A DNA stretch of 64,000 nucleotides from Erinaceus europaeus (lineage: Eukaryota > Chordata > Mammalia > Eulipotyphla > Erinaceidae): assembly GCF_950295315.1 (NCBI RefSeq), contig NC_080181.1, forward strand, positions 32,814,441 through 32,878,440, given 5' to 3'. Shown piece after piece: positions 44,650 through 55,730 of this stretch. Position numbers and translations under genes: made by a program. A model generated the notes under the pieces. It saw only the letters and a program-made list of their open reading frames with translations, was not told where the DNA came from and did not search any database. The first letter of the stretch is position 1. Each line of letters begins with the position of its first letter.

Positions 44650-46825
44650 GTCCATTTATGGTACAGTAAATCCTAACTGTGATATTCAAAGTAAACCAAA
44701 CTCCCAAATAACTTGGTTACAATAATAATTATCTATTGCCTTCTTAAACTCTAAGACAACAAGGAACATTCCCTAATTCTCTTTAAAATCTGTATTCCTC
44801 CCAGTCCTGGAACCTCTGGGACTTTGCTTGTATTTCTTCATGCCTCTCATCTTGATCCCCCACCATGTGGTACTGCTTCTGCTGACCTCAACTAAATCAA
44901 TGCATCCAGTGCCACCAAACCACGTTTTACTTTGGACTGTATCCAAAGATGCCAAACTTGAGATGCTAACCCTCCAGCTCCAATAATCTGGCAAGACCTT
45001 TCCTAACACATGTGCCTCCCTATTTCCATTACAGATGGAGCATTCTCTAGCAAAGTTATAGACTCTTGATACAGACCAGGGCCTAAGGGGCAGGGTACAA
45101 GTGCACATGTATCCATAAGTTAGGGAAAAATATATGCCTCAAAGTAAAAGTGCTCAATAGTCTGCAGTGTGTAGACTTAGATACAGTAATTGCATCAAGC
45201 TATTAGAAAGACCTAAGGAAGACAACATAAAATGTCTAATCAAATATTTACTACTTAGGCCTAGATTTCCTCCTCTCCTACCCCCTACTTCACTTCCCTT
45301 AATCACTTACTCTATTAAGTTAACCACACACACACACGCACGCGCACGCGCACGCGCACGCACACGCACACACATGTACACTGTAAGTAAGAGATATCGC
45401 CTAATCTCTTCTGACAGCAAGGACATCAATGTCACCCTCTTGATAATCTTTAGAAGAAATATTGTATACAGTGGGCCAAGTATGTATATCAACTAAAGGA
45501 CAATTATTGTCCTCTATGACTTCTATTATAATCATCAAATAAGTGAAATGCAGTAAAACTTAAGGTTGACTTAGATTCCACTTAAACCCCAGGTCTATTC
45601 CCTCTCTAACTCAAGGATAGACCCCATAAACCCATTACTGGTTTGGATACAACAAATGACACTGCTGATTAAACAACTGGGAGAAAGTCTAACTTCATCA
45701 AATAAAAGAAAGGACTACAAAATCTGGATATGGTCCAGAGATTTGCTAACTTTAATGATGACCTTTTTGGTCAATACCAGGATATCCCATCATCTGAGGC
45801 TCTAGTAAGGGAATCCTTGGATTCCCATATAGATATGGGCCAAGACCTCTCCATCATCACTGCTCACTCACTTCCATCAGGAACATCAGCATAAGCCCTC
45901 TTGTAACTCTCTCCAGGAGGTTGCCTTCCTGTAGAGCTGCAATGGTAGGGACTGCCACACTCTCTGAAGCTCTGAAGGGAGGCTGGGTCAACCTACTCTG
46001 CTACTCAAGGAAGACTGATCCTGAAATGAGTGCAGCCTAGAATGTTCCTAGATGTGAGCATGGACTACGGGCTCAGATTGACAGGGACTCAGAGATTATT
46101 CAGGTTTCTGTGTTAAATATGAATAGATATGGGTACTAGGTCAGATTGATGGGGTAAACAATTAATGGTACTTAATGGAGTAAAAAGTTAATGGTTTGGG
46201 AACTACTCTCTGTCCTAATCCAGCTTTCTAGCCCTATTCTCAAATCTGACACTGTCTCCCCAGACAATATTTTTAGTAAACCTGCATGTTAGCTAACAGG
46301 CTCAGGGAAAATTTATACATGTCATGGGCACCTAGGATCCTAAAATAGACTCCTTAGCTTCTTCCCACCCAAAGACCTCTAATTTCACCTGCTCTATTCT
46401 GACCTGTGGATTCCTGTTTATTAAGTAGCTTGCCCTGCTTTGTATCTTACTGTCTTTCAGCTACCAAGTTGCAGACACTACTATGATTCTATCCTGACTT
46501 CCCTGGGCAGATGACATCGCCAATGTATACCAAAGCTTTACCCCTCCAGAGCTCTATCCCTTTTCCACTATGGAAAGATAGAAACAGGCTAGGGTTATAG
46601 ACTGACCTACCAACATCCATGTCCAGCTGAGAAGCAATTACAGAAGCCAGACTTTCAACCTTCTGCACTCCATAAAGAATTTTGGTCCATATTGCCAGAG
46701 GAATAAAGAATAGGTAAGTTTCCATTGGAAGTAACCAGACACAGAAACGGTGGGGACTATATGGAACTGTACCCCTGTTATCTTACAATTTTGTTAATCG
46801 TTACTGAATCACTAATAAAAACTTT
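44650..46825 (+). mobile_element. L1 3'UTR, long form (~2.2 kb), inserted in the ancient L1
   Basis: Proximal part equals the young L1 3'UTR (CTAAGACAACAAGGAACATT, CCCAGTCCTGGAACCTCTGG). A block of about 1.2 kb at 45175-46385 is absent from the young copies. The distal part (GAAGCAATTACAGAAGCCAG, AATCACTAATAAAAACTTT) matches all L1 ends here. The old L1 reads AAAACTCTATATCCAGAAAA before and AAACAAACAATAGCAGAGGG after, which fits one interrupted element. Confidence 0.88.
45324..45376. repeat. (CA)/(CG) alternating purine-pyrimidine tract
   Basis: CACACGCACGCGCACGCGCA-type run, fully alternating, inside the L1 3'UTR. Confidence 0.93.
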
Positions 46826-47111
46826 AAAATGAATCTAGAGTCTATCAAACAAACAATAGCAGAGGGAGTTTAATACCCTTAAATTTCATTCAGAACAAAT
46901 AAGAGGTGTTCTTTTTTTTTTTTTAATGGAAGGATGTTATATGATAATGTGTATTTTTTCAAGTAGAAGCAAATAAATGAAAAACTGTAAGAAAATAATA
47001 TCAATGTAAACTTGAAATTCCACACTTAACTCTTCAAATTTTAGAATCAGTAAGGTAAATGTATCTCAGAGTGTACACAGTATATAAAGATTTATTTTAT
47101 AGCATGAGTAA

Positions 47112-47235
47112 TAGGAGGCTGGCGAAATAAAGCAGAATTTCCATGCCTGAGGCTCTAGGTTCAGTCTCTTGCATTTCATGTACCGAATTGGTGTTCTGAT
47201 TTTTCTCCTTTTCTTTCTCTCTTGTATAACACTGT
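47112..47235 (+). repeat. type C SINE
   Basis: GGAGGCTGGCGAAATAAAGC, TTTCCATGCCTGAGGCTCTA, GGTTCAGTCTCTTGCATTTC, then a CT block. Confidence 0.82.
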
Positions 47236-47453
47236 GTCATTTGAAATAGATAAAACAAACATTTAAAAATAGGAACACACACACTAGGTAGAAGTGTATG
47301 TGTGTTTGTATGTATATGGAAAAGTCTGCCCAGAGTGTTAAAAGCCTGGGGAAGAAATTTAATGAGAGATTATGTATGTAACTAAAACTAATTTGATGTC
47401 AGTATAAGGATTATCATAACTGTATAATGTTATATGTAATTGCCCTGCTAATG

Positions 47454-47455
<2 letters not shown>

Positions 47456-47492
<37 letters not shown>

Positions 47493-47600
47493 TACAAGGT
47501 AATTCACAAAAGGGAAAAGTAATGGGAATGGAATCAAAAGGTGTCTATACATATATATATATATGTATATATATGCATATGTATATATATATATATACAC
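47456..47600. repeat. (CA)n and (TA)n microsatellites
   Basis: (CA)n at about 47456-47490 and a (TA)n/(TATG)n run at about 47550-47598 within ancient L1. Confidence 0.93.
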
Positions 47601-48344
47601 CAAGTGAATATGACTGAGAACAGTGCTGAAGGAAATAAGTGCTAAAAACCCTCTAACATACAGCAAAAGTAAAAAAAAAATGGCTAGAGCAAGTGCTTCC
47701 CTGTAAGTACCTACTTTAAATGTAAATCAATTATATGCCTCAATGAAAAAATATATAGAGATTGGCAGAATGGATTTAAAAATAGTATCCAAAGATAGTC
47801 TGTCTACTAAAAACTCATTTAAAATGTAAGAACATGCTAGACTGAAAGTGAAGGGGTGGAAAAAAGACACTACACGTAAATAAAAACCAAGAGTATGGAG
47901 GTAGTTATACTAAAATTGGCAAAAGAAAAAAACTTAAAATATTATAAAAGATAAAGATTAGTAGGAATAGTACATTAATAAAAGGATTGATTCATATTGA
48001 AATTAAAATCATTAAATAATTAATAATGTAATAATGTATATCTCATGTGGCATTCTTCGTACCACAAGAAAAAATAAAAGATGTGAAAAAATTGTGAACT
48101 TATATGCACCAGACAGCAGAGCACAAATATCTCTACAATAAGAGAAGGGAAATTCAATATGGTAGTTTCAGTTATATAGAGAACAAACAATAAGGAAATA
48201 GAGAATTTGAAAGTACTATAGACCAATTGACCTTAACACACATACATAGAACCTTCTACCTAGTAAGACAAAAGGAAATACATTCTTTCCAAGAGCACAA
48301 GAAACATCCTTCACAATAAAGTGCATGCTATTAAATCAGTAAAT

Positions 48345-48715
48345 TAAAAAAAAAGTTTTTGAATGTAATGTATTTATTTACAGAGAAAAAGGAAGAGAGA
48401 GAGAAAGGAAAAGAGAGAAAGAGAGGGGGGAGAGGGAGAGGGAGAGGGAGAGGGAGAGGGAGAGGGAGAGGGAGAGATTGTATTGCCATTCTGTTCCAGC
48501 CTGTGCAATGATAGAGGTATAGCAAAGGGTTTATATGGGGCTGGGGGCTAGATAGCACAATGGTTACTAAGGCTCCAAAGTCCCAGGTCCAATCCCCCAC
48601 ACCACCGTAAGCCAGAGGTGAGCAGTGCTCTGGTAAAAAATAAAACATGACAAAGCAAAGGGCTCACATGCAAGTCTTGGTTTTTACCCACTGACTCACC
48701 TCCACAGATGCCATA
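48345..48715 (-). repeat. type C SINE, antisense, with (GGGAGA)n, itself interrupted
   Basis: TTATTTACAGAGAAAAAGGA tail, GGGAGA hexamer array at 48424-48476, GATAGAGGTATAGCAAAGG; then after an inserted SINE, CACATGCAAGTCTTGGTTTT and TACCCACTGACTCACCTCC complete the antisense head. Confidence 0.75.
48536..48652 (+). repeat. type C SINE nested in an antisense type C SINE
   Basis: GGGGGCTAGATAGCACAATG, AGTCCCAGGTCCAATCCCCC, CCAGAGGTGAGCAGTGCTCT, GGTAAAAAATAAAAC. AGCAAAGGG lies on both sides (about 48524 and 48654), as expected from a target duplication. Confidence 0.82.
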
Positions 48716-48757
48716 AAGTAAACATGATGATTTTTACTAGCTCCATTAGTTATTGTA

Positions 48758-49115
48758 TTTTCTAATTTTTTTTATTTATTTTTTTTTTTTTGCCTCCAGG
48801 GTTATTGCTGGGGCTCAGTGCCTGCACTATGAATCCACTGCTCCTGGAGGCTATTTTTTCCCTTTTGTTGCCCTTGTTGATTATTGCTGTTGTTGTTACT
48901 GCTGTCATTGTTGTTGGATGGGACAGAGAGAAATCGAGAGAGGAGGGGGAGACAGAGATGGGGACACTTGCTGTCCTGCTTCACCACCTGTGAAGCTACC
49001 TCCCTGCAGGTGGGGAGCTGGGGGATTCAAACCGGGATCTTTACGGCAGTGCTTGTACTTTGCACCATGTGCGCCTTAACCCTCTGCACTACCACTTGGC
49101 CCCCGTTTTCTAATT
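48758..49115 (-). repeat. type A SINE, antisense, long 3' form
   Basis: After the T-rich tail comes the hairpin module in antisense (GCCTCCAGGGTTATTGCTGG ... CTGCTCCTGGAGGC), then CCCTTTTGTTGCCCTTGTTG and the rest of the SINE to the head (CTGCACTACCACTTGGCCCC). TTTTCTAATT flanks it at 48758-48767 and 49106-49115. Confidence 0.95.
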
Positions 49116-49404
49116 CTTAATATTGCACTACATATCTAAAATTGGAATAATACAAAGCATTTTCTTCCCCAGTCTCAATGTAATAAAGGTAGAATGAGCA
49201 ACAGAAGGAAGCAAGAACATTCACAAACATAGGTAATATGCAATAATAATGCCTTTTGACAATCAAAGAACAAAATATTGGACAAATCATAAAATATCTT
49301 GAGGCAAGTAAATATTAAGATAACATAAAAAACATATAGGATAAGACAAAGACAGTGTCAGGAGAGTTCACAGGTGCGAACGTCACACTAGGACTCCAGT
49401 CATA

Positions 49405-49555
49405 AATTACCTAGGAGAACATCTGACTTGCCGTGTTGTGACTCAACTTTGAATCCTGGCACCATATAAGATGGCACAGCAGTGGGCAGAACTTCAATAC
49501 TGTGATGTCTCTCTCTATATATATATCTTTCTCTGTTTCTCTTTCAGAATGAAAA
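49405..49555 (+). repeat. type C-like SINE, diverged
   Basis: TAGGAGAACATCTGACTTGC, CTCAACTTTGAATCCTGGCA, GCACAGCAGTGGGCAGAACT, CT block with ATATATAT. Confidence 0.65.
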
Positions 49556-50087
49556 AGAAACGATCCAGAAGTGGTGAAATTACTCACAAACAAATTCCTG
49601 GTCTTGATTTAAAAATTTAAAAACATTCTTAGGATTTTAAGAAATTAAAAAGAAAAAAAGAAAAAGAATAAGCTAGTACTAAAAGTGATAGAAAAATAAA
49701 CAATAAATATCAATGAAAAAATAAAATAGAAAAATTATAGAGGACATTAATGAGATCTAGTTGGTTCTTCTAACAATCAATACCAATTAACAATAGCAAC
49801 TGACAAATCCTGAGTGCGACTGATTAAGAAAAAAGGGAGAAGAATCAAATAATTAAAATCAGAGAGAACTAGTACTACTAATTGTATAGCTATTTTTATA
49901 TAATTTTCATTCAGTATTACTGAATAACTCATAATTAAAAGATGTAATAAAGTATAATAAGGAGTTAAGTATTTATGAGCACAGATTATTAGAGAACATT
50001 ATGAACAAATCTCCACCAACATATTGGAGACCCTAGATGAAAATGAGCAAATTCTTGAAGTGCACAATCTATTCAGGCTCAATCAGT

Positions 50088-50388
50088 AAGAAGTAGAACA
50101 TTTAGGTAGTTGGGTGGTAGCGCAGTGGGATAAGCGCACATGGCGCAAAGCCCAAGGACCAGGTAAGGTCCACATGCAGGGGAGTCACTTCACAGGCGGT
50201 GAAGCAGGTCTGCAGGTGTATATCTTTCTCTCCCCCTCTCTGTCTTCCCCTCCTCTTTCCATTTCTCCCTATCCTATCCAACAATGATGACATCAATAAC
50301 AACAACAATAATAACTACAACAATAAAACAACAAGGGCAACAAAAGGGAATAAATAAATAAATATTAAAAAAAGAAGTAGAACATTTA
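50088..50388 (+). repeat. type A SINE with 17-bp target duplication
   Basis: Body 50105-50371, head GGTAGTTGGGTGGTAGCGCA, with the B-box segment deleted (AGGACCAGGTAAGGTCCACA). The end is AAGGGCAACAAAAGGGAATA. Perfect 17-bp repeat AAGAAGTAGAACATTTA at 50088-50104 and 50372-50388. Confidence 0.95.
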
Positions 50389-50861
50389 AATAAGCCCATA
50401 TCTAGTTAAAATAATGAATCAGCAATTGAAAACCATTTAATCTGGAAGCTACAACACATTTGCTGAAAGAAGTTCAAAGACATAAATAAAGGGAAAGATA
50501 TCCCATCTTCATGGATTGGAGGATTTGGCACCACTAACATGTCAATACACAACTGAGAAATATACAGATTCAATATATTTTCTTTTAAAAACTCATAGTA
50601 AAAATGGCAGAAATAGAAGAATTCATCTCAAATGCATATGAAAAACTAGAGGACAACCCCAAAAAAACAGTCTTGGAAAAGAACAGTAGTGGAGGTTTTT
50701 AATTGTGCCTATACTTCCTACAGGACAATAAAGTCAAATTGTATAGTACACTGATAAGGGAGACATATAGACAAATGGAATGGAATATCCAACTATAACT
50801 CATAACATATTACCCTGTGATATTTCATACATTTCATAGGGGAGAAATGTCATTTCAGTAG

Positions 50862-51085
50862 AACACTCATACTATCATCCTCTAGTTCAAGCCTTGAACC
50901 TTCAGACCTTCAGTTTTCATTTGAAGGGTGGGGGAAGCTTCACAAAAGGTAGAGTAGTCTACATCTCTCTATCTCTCTCTCTTCTACTCTCTGACAAAAA
51001 AAAGTAGAAATAAAGGGAAAAAATGACAGCTGGGAACATGGTGGATTCTGAGTCTGTAAGAAGCAAACTCTGGTAATAAAGTAAA
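50862..51085 (+). repeat. type B SINE, diverged
   Basis: CTCTAGTTCAAGCCTTGAAC, GGGGGAAGCTTCACAAAAGG, CT block, and a decayed 3' module GACAGCTGGGAACATGGTGG ... CTCTGGTAATAAAG. Confidence 0.75.
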
Positions 51086-51434
51086 TAAACAAATAACAGT
51101 AATTTTAATCAATATATTGAAAAACTGAATAATACCAGTATGCAATATAATATTAAATAAAATCAGACCATACACAAAAAATTTACCATATTGGGAGTAG
51201 GGTGATAGTGCAGTGGCTTAAATGCACGTGGTGCAAAGTGCAAGGACCGAGGTAAGGATCCTTGTTGGAGCCCCAGGCTCCCCACCTGCAAGGGCATCAC
51301 TTCACAGGCAGTGAAGCAGGTCTGCAGGTGTCTATCTTTCTCTCCCCCTCTCTGTCTTCCCCTCCTCTCTCCATTTCTCTGTCCTATCCAACAACAACAA
51401 TATCAATAACAACAATAATAACCACAACAACAAT

Positions 51435-53541
51435 AAAAAATAAGGGCAACAACCTCACAGAATGGGAGAAGATCTTCACATGCCATACATCAGACAAGAA
51501 ACTAATCACCAAAATATATAAAGAGCTCAGCAAACTTAGCACCAAAAAAGCAAATGACCCCATCCAAAAATGGGCAGAGGATATGAACAAAACATTCACC
51601 TCAGAGGAGATCCAAAAGGCTAACAAACATATGAAAAACTGCTCTAGGTCACTGATTGTCAGAGAAATGCAAATTAAGACAACACTAAGATACCACCTCA
51701 CTCCTGTAAGAATGGCATACATCAAAAAAGACAGCAGCAACACATGCTGGAGAGGTTGTGGGGACAGAGGAACCCTTTTACACTGCTGGTGGGAATGTAA
51801 ATTGGTCCAGCGTCTGTGGAGAGCAGTCTGGAAAACTCTCACAAGGCTAGACATGGACCTTCCATATGATCCAGTAAGTCCTCTCCTGGGGTTATACCCC
51901 AAGGACTCCATAACACCCAACCAAAAAGAGGTGTGTACTCCTATGTTCATAGCAGCACAATTCATAATAGCTAAAACCTGGAAGCAACCCAGGTGCCCAA
52001 CAACAGATGAGTGGCTGAGAAAGCTGTGGCATATATACATAATGGAATACTATGCAGCTATCAAGAACAATGAACCCACCTTCTCTGACCCATCTTGGAC
52101 AGAGATAGAAGGAATTATGTTAAGTGAGCTAAGTCAGAAAGATAAAGATGAGTATGGGATGATCCCACTCATCGACAGAAGTTGAGTAAGAAGATCTGAA
52201 AGGGAAACTAAAAGCAGGACCTCACCAAATTGTAAGTAGGGCACCAAAGTAAAAACCCTGTGGTGAGGGGTAGACATGCAGCTTCCTGGGCCAGTGCGGG
52301 GTGGGAGTGGGTGGGAGGGATGGGTCATAGTCTTTTGGTGGTGGGAATGGTGTTTATGTACACTCCTAGCAAAATGTAGACATATAAATCACTAGTTAAT
52401 TAATATGAGAGGGGGATAATCAATTGTATGTCTCAAAGTTTTTCAAAACACAAACTGAATCTTTTTAATATATAGGCTGTGTATTTGATATGCGGACTCT
52501 CTCAAATGCCTAGACCAAGTAGATTAGAAGCATCCAATAGCACAGCTATATACAAGATACTGGATACCGTACAGCAAACCATAAAAAAAAGGACTTTCAA
52601 AGTTAACCCAATTCCCAAATAATGTGATGATAACATTAACTATCGATTGTCTTTTTGAACCCTAAGACAGCAGGAACCTCACATCTCCACTATAGAGCTC
52701 CTACTTCCCCCAGTTCTGAAACCCTTGGATAGGGCCCACTTTCCCGTATGCCTCTCCCAATCCATATCAAATAATATTGCATTTGCTGATCACAACCTAA
52801 CCAATGCAACGATTGCCACCTCAACATGCTTCACTTCAGACTGTGTCCAGAGACTTCACGTGTGGAATGACAACCCTTCAACTTCATTACTCAGGTGAGA
52901 CCTTTCCTTTCATAGTATACTCTAATTTCATCTCAGGTGGTTGACTTTCTAACAAAGTCCCATAACCTAGATATACACCAGTTTCTGTGAGAGAGAGCAT
53001 ATGCTCACACGTATCCGTAAACTACTGCAAAATATATAGCTGAAAGCAGAAGTACACTAGAGTTTGCAGTGAGTACCTCCCTAACACTTCCTCTCCACTA
53101 TTCCAAGCTTTGGGTCCATGATTGCTCAACAATTTGTTTGGCTTCGTATGTTAACTCTCTTTTCAGTCACCAGATTCCAGATGTCATCAGGATGCCGGCC
53201 TGGCTTCCCTAGACTGAAGACCCCACCAATGTGTCCTGGAGCTCCGCTTCCCCAGATGCCCACCCTACTAGGGAAAGAGAGAGGCAGCCTGGGAGTATGG
53301 ACCGACCAGTCAACGCCCATGTTCAGTGGGAAAGCAATTACAGAAGCCAGACCTTCTACCTTCTGCAACCCACAATGACCCTGGGTCCATGCTCCCAGAG
53401 GGATGGAGAATGGGAAAGCTATCAGGGGAGGGGGTGGGATATGGAGATTGGGTGGTGGTAATTGTGTGGAGTTGTACCCCTCCTACCCTATGGTTTTGTT
53501 AATTAATCCTTTCTTAAATAAAAAAAAAATAAGGGCAACAA
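51435..53541 (+). mobile_element. 5'-truncated young L1 inserted in the SINE tail
   Basis: L1 body is 51453 to about 53523. An 18-bp duplication AAAAAATAAGGGCAACAA lies at 51435-51452 and 53524-53541. The 3'UTR is the intermediate form, nearly identical to the 40.5-42.6 kb copy. Confidence 0.96.
51453..52185 (+). pseudogene. L1 ORF2 C-terminal fragment (fused in frame to SINE sequence)
   Basis: L1 coding begins at [21 protein letters not shown] and runs through [20 protein letters not shown], the intact Cys box [52 protein letters not shown] and GMIPLIDRS. An open frame starting at 51262 adds about 64 residues translated from the SINE, so the apparent 307-residue protein is a chance fusion. 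The endonuclease and reverse transcriptase are absent. Confidence 0.95.
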
Positions 53542-54621
53542 AAGGGAAAATAAATTTTAAAAAATTTACCATACACAGTCAACAAAAAGGTACACATAAT
53601 GAATCAAAGATTTCAATCTAAAGCTATAACACTGCAAATTGATAACTATATATATATTTTACTGCAACAACGAAAGAGCAATTATAAAATGGATAAAGAT
53701 CTTGAACAGATAGTTCTCCAAAAATGTGCAAATGGTCAATAAACACATAAAAAGCTGTTCAACATCACTAATCTTTAAGAAGACACAAGTCAAAGACACC
53801 GTAAGGCAGACATTCATACCCTTAAATAAATGACTGTTAGAAAAAAAAATAGTCTGAATTGTGAGGGTGTGGAAAAAAATCAGAATCTTTGTGAGTTGCT
53901 GGTTTGAAACATAAAACTGCCCAAGTACTGTGGAAAAAACAGTGTAATGATTCTCAAACAATTAAACATACAGTTATCATATGCTCTGGTAATTTCACTC
54001 TTCCAAGAAAACTGATACCAGGAACATGAACAGGTTATAAACCTGTATGATAAACCAGTATTATTCACAACTACAAAAATATAGAATCAATCTAAATGTT
54101 CATGGGTAGATAACAAAATATGAGATATTCACACAGTTAAACATTATTCATCTTTAAAAAGAAAGATAATTATGTCACGTTAAAGCATGAATAAACCTTG
54201 GAGGTATTATACTAAATGAAATAAGCTTGTCATAAAAGGATAAATGTTATGTTATCCTACTTACATGGAAATTCTAAAATAGTCACATTCATAGAGACAG
54301 AAAGTAAAATGGTGATTTCCAGGGACAAAGGAAAGAAAAATGAAAAATTATCATTTAATGGGTACAGAGTTTCAGTTTTGGAAGGTAATAAAAGTTCTAG
54401 AGATTAGTGGTGTCAATGGTTGTATAGTGTACATGTACTTACAGCTGCGGAAATGTATATTTTAAAATGGTCGAAGTGATGAATTTTATGTTGTATCTAT
54501 CATTACAATGAAAAGGCTATTTCTAATTTCAAAGCATTATTTTAAAGGTCTTTGGTACACATTACACTCCCAAATGGGTTTATATTCCTTTTCTACCAAA
54601 TAGTGTAAGAATATCACCTCA

Positions 54622-54738
54622 CGAGAGTTGGGCCGTAGTGCAGCGGGTAAACTGCACCTGGCGCAAAGTGCAAGGATTATTGTAAGGATCCTGGTTCGAG
54701 CCCCCGGCTCCCCACCTGAAGGGGAGTCGCTTCATAAG
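54622..54738 (+). repeat. type A SINE, 3' truncated
   Basis: GAGTTGGGCCGTAGTGCAGC head, GGTTCGAGCCCCCGGCTCC, GAAGGGGAGTCGCTTCAT; it stops before the CT-rich part. Loss of the 3' end must be a later deletion, since L1-type insertion truncates 5' ends. Confidence 0.9.
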
Positions 54739-55143
54739 CTAAGTAAGAAAATTAACCATCATCTACCCACCAACAACTAGATCATGTGCTGAAAAGAACC
54801 CCCTACTCTAATCCATCCAACATACCAACTGCAGGTTCCTTTTCCTGAGTCATTGACTTAGTCATGTCCCTCAAACACCTGAATTTCTTATGTATTTCTC
54901 CTATAATAAAATAAAATCCATCTTTCAAGCTATTCAAAGTTATCCACCCAACCTCATTTTCCAGTTCTTGTCATGAAATCAATCCATAACTGTTTCTAAA
55001 AAACAGTCTTATCCTTTGATATATTATTTTTAGCAAACACTTAGAGGATTTCTGACAATGTTCTAATTTGTAGAGTAGGGTAGTAAGCCAAATAGAGTCT
55101 ACAGCCTCACAAGAAAATGTAGTCAAGAAATAATCAAGCATAA
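54739..55143. other. unclassified DNA; possible old LINE remnant
   Basis: CACTTAGAGGATTTCTGACA and CTACAGCCTCACAAGAAAAT (about 55035-55125) resemble an old mammalian repeat seen also near 57010. The family is not certain. Confidence 0.35.
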
Positions 55144-55157
55144 GAAACTAGTTTTTA

Positions 55158-55425
55158 GCTGGGGGTATGGATTGACCTGTCAACACCCATGTCCACAGAG
55201 AAGCAACTATAAAAACCAGACCTCCCACCTTCTGCACCCCATAAAGATCTTTGTGTCATACTCCCAGAGGGATAAAGACTAGGGACCCTTCCAGTGGAAG
55301 GGAGGGTATATGGAATTTTTGTGGTGGAAATTGGGAATTATATGGAATTATACGTCTTTTATCTCACAATCTTGTCAACCATTATTAAATCACTAATTAA
55401 AAATTAAAAAAAGAAATTAAAATGA
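55158..55425 (+). mobile_element. L1 3' end fragment
   Basis: TATGGATTGACCTGTCAACA, CAGACCTCCCACCTTCTGCA, ATACTCCCAGAGGGATAAAG and TTATTAAATCACTAATTAAA match the last ~250 bp of the L1 3'UTRs in this window. Confidence 0.9.
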
Positions 55426-55449
55426 AAAAAGAAATAAGTGCTCTCTTCT

Positions 55450-55605
55450 GAGGCTAGGTGGTGGTGCATCTGATAGAATGAATGTGTCTGAGCCCCTGGT
55501 CTCCACCTGCAGAGGGGAAGCTTCATGAGTGGTAAATCAGTGCTGCAGGTGTCTCTCGCCTATCAATTTCTCTTTCACTATCCAATAAATAAAAAAAATA
55601 AATAA
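55450..55605 (+). repeat. type B SINE
   Basis: GGCTAGGTGGTGGTGCATCT head with the first B-box half deleted, CTCCACCTGCAGAGGGGAAG, GTGCTGCAGGTGTCTCTCGC, CACTATCCAATAAATAAAA. Confidence 0.9.
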
Positions 55606-55730
55606 AAAAGGAACTAGTTTTCAGTTATGCATGTGGCAGGAGAAATGAAATTTGTGAGGGGTTTAAGTGGCAGGAGATCCTGTTTTGATGTGGCAGGGTT
55701 TGGAAAGTGGTTTGGCAGGGTTTCCTCTTG

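Larger units (their letters stand above)
51176..53573 (+). repeat. type A SINE, split by an L1 in its tail, 15-bp target duplication
   Basis: SINE part 51191-51452 (head TTGGGAGTAGGGTGATAGTG; then CCCCACCTGCAAGGGCATCA; end ACAATAAAAAATAAGGGCAACAA-like). The 3' remnant AAGGGCAACAAAAGGGAAAA is at 53531-53550. Target duplication AAAAAATTTACCATA is at 51176-51190 and 53559-53573, which spans the L1 as well. Confidence 0.96.
43640..54530 (+). mobile_element. single ancient L1 skeleton, fragmented by later insertions
   Basis: Pieces occur in correct L1 order on one strand. ORF1-like sequence is at 43640-44117 (AACAATGACTGAAAACTTCC) and 44480-44620. The inter-ORF/ORF2 start is at 46826-47110 and 47236-47700. 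The ORF2 endonuclease region is at 47700-48340 and is continued at 49120-49400, 49560-50087 and 50389-50455. After an internal loss, sequence upstream of the GGITLP box onward is at 50460-50860 and 51091-51190. The ORF2 C-terminus and 3'UTR are at 53574-54530, ending TTTTATGTTGTATCTATC. All frames are dead. Intervening DNA is accounted for by about ten younger SINE and L1 insertions. Confidence 0.78.

Noticed and set aside
44192..44725. Arg/Glu-rich, Ser/Pro-rich and Leu-rich open frames around 44.2-44.7 kb
   Set aside because: They are translations of the homopurine tract on both strands; no real domain or start context.
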